Source: Cohnella lupini (lineage in GTDB: Bacteria; Bacillota; Bacilli; Paenibacillales; Paenibacillaceae). From it: 64,000 bases of DNA. Location of the stretch: assembly GCF_003386205.1 (NCBI RefSeq), contig NZ_QRDY01000002.1:186001-250000 (forward strand). The letters are read 5' to 3'. The stretch's first letter is position 1; every line of letters starts with the position of its first letter. The translations under genes and the position numbers were made by a program. Of the stretch, positions 52,795 to 63,585 are shown in pieces. A model generated the notes under the pieces. That model was not told the origin of the DNA. It searched no databases and worked only from the letters and a program-made list of their open reading frames with translations.

Positions 52795-53001
52795 GTGTGA
52801 GTCATCCCTATCAAATACGATGCTTTTCAATGTATTTTTGGAGCTCGTTCAAAAACTATTCTGGATAAAGATGCTTTTTATTCCTATTGGTCCCCGTTTG
52901 TTCGATTTCTTTCATAAATTCGATCTATAGTGATGTTCTTCATTCTACTTTGATTGCAAAAGCGCTTGATAACTCCAATAGCGATGATTACCATTCTACT
53001 T
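52795..53001 (+). repeat. 207-bp dispersed repeat, copy 2
   Basis: Same orientation and length as 6281-6487. Here the repeat lies downstream of its array (15 bp) and upstream of the MCP-like gene, whereas copy 1 lies upstream of array A. The stretch contains no ORF of note. The nearly identical last ~55 bp include an AAAAGCGCTT palindrome. Confidence 0.85.
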
Positions 53002-53099
53002 CCCAATAGGATAATCGACTCTTTCAGTAGAATATTGCATGTATTTGTCGAGCGATGCCCTTTAAGATTGAAGTCAATCTTATGCAGGGGGAATTGACG

Positions 53100-55172
53100 A
53101 TGGTCGCATCGGCAAGCCGAATTAAGCTGTTGGAACGATTATCCAACTCCAAAATCGCACGATTCTCCACGATCCAAATACGGCTGACCGTTTTTTTCGT
53201 AATGATTATCTTTCTATCCATCGCCATTACGAGCTTAGTTAGCTATAAGAAATCGGACGAGGCGCTGAACGGCAAGATCGAACTGTATTCCAAGCAGATC
53301 ATGAGTCAAATCAGTTCCAATATCAATCTGGAGCTGGAGCATATCAAGATCGCGATGGAGGATATGACCTCAAGCGGGGAAATCCAGAACGGATTAAGCC
53401 AACTCGGGACAGCGGGGGACCTCGCGTATAAGCTAACGGATCAGATCAATAAAACGATAGCGCACAAGCTTTCCCTGCTGAACTATTTATCGAGCGTTAC
53501 GATATACGTGGACGAGGAAACTTCGCTTGGCACTTACAATTCACTGGATAAGTCGCAGCTCGGAACGATCGTTCAAGCTACGAGGAACAATGCCGGCTAC
53601 CATTATTTCCTGATCGACGACCCGGTAAAGGAAAAGGCTTATATATCTCTCAGCAAGCAGATCAAATCCGCCGTTAACGGAGAAATTCTCGGCGTAATCG
53701 TCATAACGCTGGAAGAGAAGCATATCGCGAAGCTATACGGCGAGCTTGATCTGGGGGATTCGGCGGAAATCTTCATCCTAGATTCGCTCGGCAAAGTCAT
53801 TTCGAGCAGGAACAAGGAGCGATTTCCGGTAAACCGCGATTTGACCGATCCGGGGTTCGCGAAGAAGCTGTCGGACGAGCAAGGGGAGCTTAACCGGACA
53901 TCCTTCTTCGGGCGTGCGTTCGGAGCGGATTCCTTGATTGCCTTCTCGCCGATCGCCGCCAACGATTGGACGGTCGTATCCGTCATTCCCGAAGCGTTCA
54001 TTCGCGCGGAGATAGACGAATTGAAACGAACGATGATTCTCATCGGGTTATCCTGTCTTCTGGGTTCTGCATTGATCGCGTTTTTCATATCGCTTGGCGT
54101 TTCCATTCCGGGCAAGAAGTTGCTTCATCAAATGAAATTAGTCAACGAAGGGAATTTGAACGTAGATTTCGAAGATAAGAATAAGGACGAGATGGGAACT
54201 CTATCGAAGAGCTTCAACGAAATGATAGGGACCATACGATCCCTTATAAGGCAAGTTGGAAGTACGTCCGAAGAGATGCGAGATCAGGCCCGTTTCGTCG
54301 CGTCCGTGTCCGACAGATTCCGTGGCGGTCATCGGCAGCTCGTGGAATCGATTAAACAGATCGCGGGAGGATCGAGCGATCAGGCGAACGAGGTTGCGGT
54401 GAGCGTAGGGAATATGAACGAATTGTCCTTGAAAATGAATGCGATCGGAGAAGATATTAGCACGATATCCGCGGCGATCGTAAATATCGGATCGATCTGC
54501 GACGGCACGAAACAAGTCGTCACAGCGCTGAACGACAAAACGGCGACGGCGAATTCCGTTTCGCGGACGGTTAACGAGAACATCGGATCTCTCAATCATC
54601 AGCTGGATACGATAACGGGCATCGTTCGATTAATAACGAACATCTCTAAACAGACGAACATATTAGCCATCAACGCATCGATCGAAGCCGCGCGCGCCGG
54701 AAGCGCCGGAAGGGGATTCGCGGTCGTCGCGGATGAAGTAAAGAAGCTTGCGCACCAATCCAGGCTTGCTTCCGAGGATATCGAAGAGATCATAACCGCC
54801 GTAATCCGGAAGTCGGAAGCCACGGTGAAGGAGGCGGAGCGCGCGGCGGGCCTGTTCGAAGAACAGACGGCGGCCGTTGCCGAGACGGACAAAAGCTTCG
54901 TCGTCATTAAGCAAGAGATCGATCATATCCTCAATTACGTAACTAGCGCGTACAACGCTTCCAATAATATGATAGACTCGAAAGAAAAGACAATGAAGGC
55001 AATAGAAGTCATCGCGTCCGTAGCCCAAGAGATCGCGGCGGTGACGGAAGAGGCATACGCGAGCTCGGAAGACCAGATCTCGGAGACGGAGAAGCTGGCC
55101 GACATGGCGGAGGAGCTAAGCAGAACCTCTTCGACTCTTTCGAACTCGATACTCAAGTTCAAAGTATCATAG
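53100..55172 (+). CDS. Methyl-accepting-chemotaxis-type transducer linked to a sugar-sensing operon
   Basis: 690 residues. Two membrane helices (~30-52 and ~315-338) flank a dCACHE-like extracellular domain. HAMP and a full MCP signalling domain follow, with the conserved tip TNISKQTNILAINASIEAARAGSAGRGFAVVADEVKKLA (outline). The ATG at 53100 is preferred because GCAGGGGGA precedes it; an earlier ATG at 53055 has no site. It is followed by the YesN/YesM/binding-protein genes within ~20 bp each, so chemotaxis-like sensing and sugar sensing seem to be expressed together. Confidence 0.9.
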   Translation: MVASASRIKLLERLSNSKIARFSTIQIRLTVFFVMIIFLSIAITSLVSYKKSDEALNGKIELYSKQIMSQISSNINLELEHIKIAMEDMTSSGEIQNGLSQLGTAGDLAYKLTDQINKTIAHKLSLLNYLSSVTIYVDEETSLGTYNSLDKSQLGTIVQATRNNAGYHYFLIDDPVKEKAYISLSKQIKSAVNGEILGVIVITLEEKHIAKLYGELDLGDSAEIFILDSLGKVISSRNKERFPVNRDLTDPGFAKKLSDEQGELNRTSFFGRAFGADSLIAFSPIAANDWTVVSVIPEAFIRAEIDELKRTMILIGLSCLLGSALIAFFISLGVSIPGKKLLHQMKLVNEGNLNVDFEDKNKDEMGTLSKSFNEMIGTIRSLIRQVGSTSEEMRDQARFVASVSDRFRGGHRQLVESIKQIAGGSSDQANEVAVSVGNMNELSLKMNAIGEDISTISAAIVNIGSICDGTKQVVTALNDKTATANSVSRTVNENIGSLNHQLDTITGIVRLITNISKQTNILAINASIEAARAGSAGRGFAVVADEVKKLAHQSRLASEDIEEIITAVIRKSEATVKEAERAAGLFEEQTAAVAETDKSFVVIKQEIDHILNYVTSAYNASNNMIDSKEKTMKAIEVIASVAQEIAAVTEEAYASSEDQISETEKLADMAEELSRTSSTLSNSILKFKVS

Positions 55173-55192
55173 ACGGATAAGGCGGGGAATCT

Positions 55193-56812
55193 ATGTACAA
55201 GCTGCTGATCGTGGACGATGAAGCATTGGTGCGGGAAGCGATCAAGGATCAGATGAATTGGGAAGAGCTCGGCTACGAATGCATAGGCGATTGCGAAGAC
55301 GGCGCGGAAGCGCTGGAATTCATCGGCCGGCAGCAGCCCGACGTCGTCTTGACCGATATCGGGATGCCGTTCATGAACGGCATGGAGTTGACGAACGAGC
55401 TCGCGGTCCGTTATCCGAACATGAAGGTCATCATCCTGACGGGATACGACGATTTCGACTTTGCGCAGCAGGCGCTCAAACTGCAAGCCGTAGATTATAT
55501 TTTGAAACCGGTTACAGCCGCGGAGCTCGCCGCCGTTTTACGCAAATTAAGCGATGAAATGGATGTCGAGCGCAGCCGGAAGCAAGATCACGAGCAACTG
55601 AAGCGACAGTTGACGGAAAGCTTGCCGCTGCTGAAGGAGCGGTTTCTGGAGCGACTCGTTACCTCTCCGATGACGGAGAAGCAGATCAAGGAAAGCAGCG
55701 GTTATTTTCAGATCGAGTGGGACGGCGAATGGGTGACCGAGCTAGCGATCGACGTAGACGAATTCGTCATGGATCAGCCTTCGACCCTTTTCGATCAGCA
55801 GCTCATTCGTTTCGCCGTATACAATATCGCGCAAGAAATATCGGCTAAATACAAGGGAGCGGCGACTTTCAGGGATCGGGAAAATCGCGTTCTCGCGTTG
55901 CTGTCCGGAGAAAATCCCGACGAGCTTCAAGAACGGGCGATCGTGGCGGCGGACGATATTCATAACGCGGTTTCATCTTATTTGCCAATTCTCGTATCGA
56001 TAGGAATCGGCAACGCCTGCAGGCTAGCCGACAACGCATCGGTCCTCCACCAATCGGCGGTTTCCGCCTTGGACTATCGATACGTGATCGGAACGAATTC
56101 GATCATTCGCTTATCGGACATGGAGCGGCGCAATCGGCCTGAATTGCTATCCGTCGTCACGTGGGAGAGCGAGTTGATTACCAAGCTCAAGACCGGAACG
56201 CCGCTGGAAATGGAACAATGGATGATTAAGCTCTTCACGACGTTCCGAGAGCACGTATTTCCGATCGATGTCTGCTACATCTATCTTCAACGGATCGTGC
56301 TCACGATGATGCATACTCTCTACGAGATGGACAGCAACGCCTCCCAGGTATTCGGAGCGAACACCAATCCGATCGCCGAAATCAACCGGTTCGCCACGTT
56401 GGACGAAATAGAGGCGTGGATGATGGAATTGTGCGGCAAGGCGGTAACCGTTATCCAAAGCAAACGCGAGGATCAAAGCGCCCTTCAGATCAACAAGGCG
56501 ATGCAATACGTGAGGGACAACTACATGGATCCGGAGCTGTCGCTGAAGACGGTATGCAAGCACGTTTCCTTAAGCTCGAGTTACTTCAGCAGTATTTTCA
56601 AGCTTCATAAGGGGAGAACGTTCGTGGAATTCGTCACGCACGAGCGAATGGAGAAAGCCAAGGAATTATTGAATTTAACGGCGATGAAGAGCTACGAAAT
56701 CGCTTATGCGGTCGGCTACGGCGATCCTCACTACTTCAGCGGAGCCTTCAAGAAGCATACGGGGGATACTCCGACGGATTATCGCAACAAAATGATATCG
56801 GGGAAAGTGTGA
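55193..56812 (+). CDS. YesN-family response regulator with AraC DNA-binding domain
   Basis: 539 residues. Receiver with D8/D9, phospho-acceptor D55 in VVLTDIGMPFMNG and K105 in YILKPVT. The last ~100 residues are a double AraC helix-turn-helix (LSLKTVCKHVSLSSSYFSSIFKLHKG, SYEIAYAVGYGDPHYFSGAFKKHTG in outline). It begins 20 bp after the MCP-like gene and lies 6 bp before the kinase gene. Its likely targets are the importer at 62048 onward. Confidence 0.92.
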   Translation: MYKLLIVDDEALVREAIKDQMNWEELGYECIGDCEDGAEALEFIGRQQPDVVLTDIGMPFMNGMELTNELAVRYPNMKVIILTGYDDFDFAQQALKLQAVDYILKPVTAAELAAVLRKLSDEMDVERSRKQDHEQLKRQLTESLPLLKERFLERLVTSPMTEKQIKESSGYFQIEWDGEWVTELAIDVDEFVMDQPSTLFDQQLIRFAVYNIAQEISAKYKGAATFRDRENRVLALLSGENPDELQERAIVAADDIHNAVSSYLPILVSIGIGNACRLADNASVLHQSAVSALDYRYVIGTNSIIRLSDMERRNRPELLSVVTWESELITKLKTGTPLEMEQWMIKLFTTFREHVFPIDVCYIYLQRIVLTMMHTLYEMDSNASQVFGANTNPIAEINRFATLDEIEAWMMELCGKAVTVIQSKREDQSALQINKAMQYVRDNYMDPELSLKTVCKHVSLSSSYFSSIFKLHKGRTFVEFVTHERMEKAKELLNLTAMKSYEIAYAVGYGDPHYFSGAFKKHTGDTPTDYRNKMISGKV

Positions 56813-56818
56813 TGACGG

Positions 56819-58600
56819 ATGCGTATGTTCTCGCGGTTGCGAAGCCTGCAGACCAACATGGTGCTCGCTTCGGTATTTCTGATTTTGATGACCATTCTGA
56901 TCATGAGCTTTACCTCGTATTACTTGACCAAGGACGCGGTTCAATCTCAGGCGCAATCCTATACGACGGAGCTCGTCAAGCAAGTGAACAACAACATCAA
57001 ATCCTACGTGAACGGGATGAAGTACATGTCGGATCTCGTAGCCGCCAACCACTCCGTGCAAGACTATTTATCCGCGACGAGCTTTAAGAGCTTGCAGGAC
57101 GAGAAGGATCACAAGGAAGCGATCTCCGACTTGTTGGAGTCGATGCTATTTTCCCGGACCGACATTGCGTCGGCAAACGTTTTCGGTTATGGCGGACAGT
57201 TCGTGTCCGGAAGGAAAGAGCTGGAATTGAACCCGTTCATCGATAGGTCGACATTGAGTTGGTATAAGAACGCGCAGGAAGCCGGCGGGAAAAACGTGAT
57301 ATCCCCTTCCCACGTGCAGCCGGTGTTCAAGGATCGGTATCCGTGGGTCGTTTCGCTGAGCCGGGAGCTATTCAGCAGGGACGGAACTCGGAAGCTCGGC
57401 GTATTCTTGGTCGATTTGAATTTCAGCGTGATGAACGACATGTTCAAGGACATTCGCTTAGGCCAGAGAGGGTACTTGTTCATCATCGATTCCGGCGGCA
57501 AAATCGTATACCACCCCCAGCAGCAGTTGATCTATAGCCATCTGAAATCCGAAATGATCGACAAGGTGCTGGAAATCGAGAGCGGAACGTTCGTCAGCGA
57601 CGAGGGCAGCGACAGCAGGATGTACACGGTGCAGGACTCGGATTTCGGTTGGAAAATCGTCGGAGTATCTTACGTTAGCGAGCTCGTCGGCAATCAGAAC
57701 GAAGTGAGGCTATCCTACGTCGTGCTTGGATTGATCTGCATCGTCATTGCCATCGTCATCTCGTTCTTCTTGTCGCAGCGGGTGAGCCAGCCGATCAAAC
57801 GGCTTCAGGATTATATGAAGGAAGTAGAGAAGGGAAATTTCGATATTCACGTGCCGGTTCCGAAGGCGATAGAGATCGGAAGACTGGCGCGGGCGTTCAA
57901 TATCATGGTCGGAAAAATCAAGGAGCTCATGTCGCAGGTGGTGCACGATCAGGAGCAGAAGCGCAAGAGCGAGATCAACGCGCTGCAAGCCCAGATCAAC
58001 CCGCATTTCCTTTATAATACGCTCGATTCTATCGTGTGGATGGCGGAGAGCAACAAGTCCAAAGACGTCGTGCTTATGACCTCGGCTCTCGCGAAGCTAT
58101 TTCGCTCTTCGATCAGCAAAGGGGAAGAACTGGTATCGATCCGCACCGAAATCGAGCATATTACGAACTATTTGATGATTCAGAAGATGAGGTACAAGAA
58201 CAAATTGGATTATCGGATAGAGATAGACGATTCCGTCCGGGATTACAGAACCATTAAAGTCATCCTGCAGCCGATCGTTGAGAACGCGATCTATCACGGT
58301 ATAAAGATGAAGCACGGACCCGGCCTGATCCGAATTACTTCGGAGGAAACGGAATCGGATATTTATATCGTAATCGAGGACGACGGCAAAGGAATGGACG
58401 AGGAAAAGCTGAGCACGCTGCTCTTGCCTAGCCCCAATCCGAAGGAAGGAAGAGGGGTCGGAGTCCGTAACGTGCACGAACGGCTTCAATTGTATTTCGG
58501 AACGCAATACGGCTTGACGTATAAAAGCGCTTTGGGCGAGGGAACGACGGTGTATATCCGCATCCCTAAGTCCCATCGGCCGACGGAGGACGAGAAATGA
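56819..58600 (+). CDS. YesM/LytS-family sensor histidine kinase
   Basis: 593 residues. Membrane helices at ~12-34 and ~293-315 flank a dCACHE-like sensor, then HAMP, His_kinase with H396 in QAQINPHFLYNTLDSI, and HATPase (QPIVENAIYHGIK, EDDGKGMD, GVGVRNVHERL). It overlaps the binding-protein gene by 4 bp. Gene order (regulator, kinase, binding protein) is the reverse of the set at 16733-21270 but the parts are the same. Confidence 0.92.
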   Translation: MRMFSRLRSLQTNMVLASVFLILMTILIMSFTSYYLTKDAVQSQAQSYTTELVKQVNNNIKSYVNGMKYMSDLVAANHSVQDYLSATSFKSLQDEKDHKEAISDLLESMLFSRTDIASANVFGYGGQFVSGRKELELNPFIDRSTLSWYKNAQEAGGKNVISPSHVQPVFKDRYPWVVSLSRELFSRDGTRKLGVFLVDLNFSVMNDMFKDIRLGQRGYLFIIDSGGKIVYHPQQQLIYSHLKSEMIDKVLEIESGTFVSDEGSDSRMYTVQDSDFGWKIVGVSYVSELVGNQNEVRLSYVVLGLICIVIAIVISFFLSQRVSQPIKRLQDYMKEVEKGNFDIHVPVPKAIEIGRLARAFNIMVGKIKELMSQVVHDQEQKRKSEINALQAQINPHFLYNTLDSIVWMAESNKSKDVVLMTSALAKLFRSSISKGEELVSIRTEIEHITNYLMIQKMRYKNKLDYRIEIDDSVRDYRTIKVILQPIVENAIYHGIKMKHGPGLIRITSEETESDIYIVIEDDGKGMDEEKLSTLLLPSPNPKEGRGVGVRNVHERLQLYFGTQYGLTYKSALGEGTTVYIRIPKSHRPTEDEK

Positions 58601-59580
58601 TAGTTTGGAAGCACAAGTGGTTATCCGGGGCCGTCGCCCTTCTCCTCGTCGTCGGATGTTTGGTTTATTGGATTAACGGATTCTCCGAGAAAAAAGCGTT
58701 GGAAGTCACGGTCATCATCAAGACGACCGACGATTCGGTCGAATTCTGGCAGGTGCTGATCGATGGCGTACACGAAGCGGCGAAGGAGTTCGACGCCAAC
58801 GTGCAGGTGTGGGGCTCGAAAACCGAAACGGACGTGGACGAGCAAATTTCCCTGGTGGAGAAGGCGATGCGGAATCGTCCCGACGCGATCGTCCTGGCGG
58901 CGAACGACTTCGATAGGCTGGTTCCGATATCGGAAAAGGCGAGAAAAAGCGGTATCAAGCTTATCATCGTCGACTCCGGGATTAATTCCGACGCGGCCAA
59001 GAGCATCGTAGCGACGGACAACGTGAAGGCCGGCCGGGAGGCGGGCCAAGCCATGCATCAGGAATTGACGGGGAATGCGAAAGTAGCCATCATCAGCTAT
59101 GTCAAAAACGCGGCCTCTCATATCGATAGAGAAAAGGGCGTTCGCGAGGTGCTCGGGCAATATCCGAATATCGAGCTTCTGGATACCTACTACGTGGAAG
59201 GCTCGGAGCAGAATGCTTACTTGAAAGCCAAAGAAATTTTGCGGAAGCATACGGACGTCTTAGGGATTATCGGCCTGAACGAGCCGACGACGGTCGGTGC
59301 GGGAAGAGCGATACAGGAGCTCGAGCTCAAGGAGCGGGTCAAGCTGATCGGGTTCGACAGCTCCGTCAATGAAATCAAGCTGCTCGAGGAAGGCGTCATG
59401 AAGGCGACTGTCATTCAGCGACCGTTCCAGATGGGCTACTTAAGCATCAAGACGGCAATGGAGGCGGTGAAAGGGAAGAAGGTGTCCAAGTTTCTGGACA
59501 CCGGTTCTCTCGTGATCACCAAGCAGAACATGTACGACGAAGAGAACCAGAAGCTACTGTTTCCCTTCGTCGGGAAGTGA
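58597..59580 (+). CDS. Membrane-anchored ribose-type sugar-binding protein, sensor partner of the YesM kinase
   Basis: 327 residues. The N-terminal helix LSGAVALLLVVGCLVYW contains VVGC, so it could be a lipoprotein or stay as a signal anchor. The rest is an RbsB-like periplasmic-binding-protein domain (ALEVTVIIKTTDDSVEFWQVLIDGVHEAAKEF in outline; VKLIGFDSSVNEIKLLEEGV). Translational coupling to the kinase gene supports a sensor role as in XylFII-type systems. The ligand may be the sugar carried by the importer beginning at 62048. Confidence 0.85.
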   Translation: MIVWKHKWLSGAVALLLVVGCLVYWINGFSEKKALEVTVIIKTTDDSVEFWQVLIDGVHEAAKEFDANVQVWGSKTETDVDEQISLVEKAMRNRPDAIVLAANDFDRLVPISEKARKSGIKLIIVDSGINSDAAKSIVATDNVKAGREAGQAMHQELTGNAKVAIISYVKNAASHIDREKGVREVLGQYPNIELLDTYYVEGSEQNAYLKAKEILRKHTDVLGIIGLNEPTTVGAGRAIQELELKERVKLIGFDSSVNEIKLLEEGVMKATVIQRPFQMGYLSIKTAMEAVKGKKVSKFLDTGSLVITKQNMYDEENQKLLFPFVGK

Positions 59581-59607
59581 GCGTACCGTCAAGAGATACA
59601 ACCGACG

Positions 59608-61791
59608 TCAGTTTCCTCCGCCGTTAACTAAAGTCACTTCCTTCTGGAAAATAACCTTTGCGTTCCCTCCGTAAGGATTGAGAAGGGATGCTTGAATCAC
59701 GGCGGTACCGTTTGCCAATTGATCGGGGATAGATACCGTTCCATTGGAAGTGACGGTTACCTTGTCGTCTCCGGATACTTTCGTCCACTTCAATAGGACG
59801 GAAGGAATCGGAATGTCGAGCACTTTAAGCGAATAGTCGCGTTTTTTCCCATTGGCTGTTATTTTGACTGTCTCGATCGCTTCAGAGCGAATGTAAGCAA
59901 CGCCAAGAGCTTGAAGGGCAGGCTCGTCTTCCCGTAGTTTCCCGAGGAAGTTGTTCGCCACGGCCAGAAGATCTTGCGGCGTAACGCCAAGCCGATTAAG
60001 AACGCTAGTGACTTTGTACGCCTCCGAGTCGCTGAACATCCGCGCTAACGCACCAAGTAAAAGCTCGGTTTGCTTCTGTTTATCCAAGATCAGTTGAGCG
60101 AGCTCAAGCTTGGATTTCTGCGCAAGCATACCGGCGATTGTCCCTTCAACGCCAATGAGGCTGTCGCCGTCCCCTGTCAGAAAGGTCGTGACATCGGAGA
60201 TCGTTAGGCTCTCTTGTCCCCCAGCCGCCGCTATAACGCGCAAAGCTTCCCGGAATGCCGAATTGGATCGAATGTCGAGCCATTCCGCTTCATACGTGTC
60301 GTAATGGATAGAACCGATTGCTTTGAAGAGTTGAAAGAGGTTGCTCTTCAGCTCCGGTCGGTTTACGTCTAGAGGCAGCTTCGCGCTTACTTTATTCCAT
60401 ACCGGATCGATAAGAGATAAGGCGTCTTCTTCTTTTAATCCGGCGATTTCATCGCGTAAACTTCGCACCTTCTGCACATCGGAAGGATCGCCGGCCATTA
60501 GAGCGGCATGAAGCTTAATAAGCCGTTCAAGGAACGGGTTCGACAGCATTCCCGTCGTTGCGATCACGGTAGGTCCATCCGTCGTCCAATCGCCCCCCGA
60601 CTGCTGTGCCTCTATTTTAAAAACATAGGAGGTGCCAGGCTGAAGATCATTGGACTCGTAAGAGAGAATCGCATTGGATACCGTGTCGATCAGCTCGCCG
60701 TTTCTATAGATCCGATAGCCGCCGCTTCCCGCGGCAGGGCTCCAAGCGAGGGTTAACGAGGTCTGCCCTACATTCCCTGCGCTTAAAGCGCTCCCGGCAG
60801 GCCATACGGCTTGTACAAGGAATGTGCCGTAATAATCTTTATACACTCCGGCATCATCGATTGCGCGGATTGTTAGGGTATGAATTCCGTTTTCTAATCC
60901 GATTGCTTGTGCAGACAGATTCCATGTTTTTGCGTCGTAGCTGTAAGGAACGGGTTCTTCGTCGATTTTGACTAGGATGGCATCCTCTTGCAAGCCGAAT
61001 CCGGCATCGCGAATTTTTGCCTTGATGACCGGATTGGCCGTCGGTACCGTCGCTCCCGTTTCCGGGTAAACGGACCAGACGGTCGGCGGGAAATGCGGCA
61101 GAGGCAGCGTTTCAGTAAATACGTATGGACCATCCGTTGACCAGCCGCCATTCGGTAGCCGGGCTTCTACCTTAAAGCCGTAGGATGAACCGGCTTCCAG
61201 CTCCGTTGCTTCGAACGAACGAACCGATTTGTCAACCTCGGCCAGAAGGTGTTGTCCCCAATAGATTCGATAGCCCATGCTCCCTTCGGCGGCAGTCCAG
61301 GATAAAGTTACGGAGTAGAAGCTATTATTTTCCGCGTTCAGAGTGCTCCCCTCAGGCCAAATGGATGATCTAGCATAGAAAACGCTTGATTTACGAGCGA
61401 CATTTCCCGACTGGTCGGTCGCTTCGACTTCAAAGACGTGGGTCCCGCTTTGTAATGGGGGCGAATAAGTAAACGCGAGGCCGTGACTATAATTGACGGG
61501 TATATTGCCTGTGCCTAAGACGAGTCCATCAAGCTTGAATTCGATCGAGCTTAGACCTGATTCGTTATCGCTGATACCTGCGGATAGAAGAGTCGTGTTC
61601 TCCGTCACGGTTTTCCCGTTTTCAGGGAATAGATTGCCGATATGGGGAGGGGTAGTGTCGGTTGCCAATGCGGGACTGCCTGCATCCGGGTTCTCTTGCG
61701 CATAAGCCGAAGCAGGGGAAAGCAAGCAGAAAACCAAACCAATAAGGATCAAGTACGATGCGAGTCTTTGAACGGTAAAAATAGCGTCCAC
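59608..61791 (-). CDS. Secreted multidomain protein with fibronectin-III repeats and Ig-like domains
   Basis: 727 residues. Signal peptide ending at ~SPASAYAQ. Two Ig-like/Big-type segments beginning PPHIGNLFPENGKTV and PPTVWSVYPETGATV each lead to an FN3 module (WPEGSTLNAENN...SVTLSWTAAEG; WPAGSALSAGNVGQTSLTLAWSPAAG). The C-terminal ~330 residues contain helical stretches and an end domain (DKVTVTSNGTVSIPDQLANGTAVIQASL) reminiscent of Big_2. The annotated start is GTG, but GAGGTGG overlaps it; an in-frame ATT three codons on (61782) has ideal spacing. No catalytic domain is recognised, so it is perhaps an adhesin or scaffold. It is convergent to the sensing operon and divergent to the importer. 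Confidence 0.75.
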   Translation of the reverse strand: MDAIFTVQRLASYLILIGLVFCLLSPASAYAQENPDAGSPALATDTTPPHIGNLFPENGKTVTENTTLLSAGISDNESGLSSIEFKLDGLVLGTGNIPVNYSHGLAFTYSPPLQSGTHVFEVEATDQSGNVARKSSVFYARSSIWPEGSTLNAENNSFYSVTLSWTAAEGSMGYRIYWGQHLLAEVDKSVRSFEATELEAGSSYGFKVEARLPNGGWSTDGPYVFTETLPLPHFPPTVWSVYPETGATVPTANPVIKAKIRDAGFGLQEDAILVKIDEEPVPYSYDAKTWNLSAQAIGLENGIHTLTIRAIDDAGVYKDYYGTFLVQAVWPAGSALSAGNVGQTSLTLAWSPAAGSGGYRIYRNGELIDTVSNAILSYESNDLQPGTSYVFKIEAQQSGGDWTTDGPTVIATTGMLSNPFLERLIKLHAALMAGDPSDVQKVRSLRDEIAGLKEEDALSLIDPVWNKVSAKLPLDVNRPELKSNLFQLFKAIGSIHYDTYEAEWLDIRSNSAFREALRVIAAAGGQESLTISDVTTFLTGDGDSLIGVEGTIAGMLAQKSKLELAQLILDKQKQTELLLGALARMFSDSEAYKVTSVLNRLGVTPQDLLAVANNFLGKLREDEPALQALGVAYIRSEAIETVKITANGKKRDYSLKVLDIPIPSVLLKWTKVSGDDKVTVTSNGTVSIPDQLANGTAVIQASLLNPYGGNAKVIFQKEVTLVNGGGN

Positions 61792-62047
61792 CTCTTTCCT
61801 TTATATTGACAATTAGGAATAATATTCAATTCGAGAATAATATAACACTTTGTTCGCGATATGAATATAAAATTAATGAAAGGTCGTTTTAAGCGCTGCC
61901 CCCGGGTTGCGCTTTATTCGCATTACGCGCCTCAAACGAACACCGAAAATTATTCGACCTTTACAGGAAGAAATCACATGTAAGCCGGAAAGCCGAGCGT
62001 GTAAAGTTAACCTCAACAACAAGAACAAGGAGCTGGGAGGTGGTACG

Positions 62048-63556
<1,509 letters not shown>

Positions 63557-63585
63557 GAAAGCCGGCAGAGAATGGAGGAAATCAA

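Noticed and set aside
52377..52868. Repeat-protein gene in array D
   Set aside because: Open frames on both strands with equal quality, start in the preceding terminator and no ribosome binding site.
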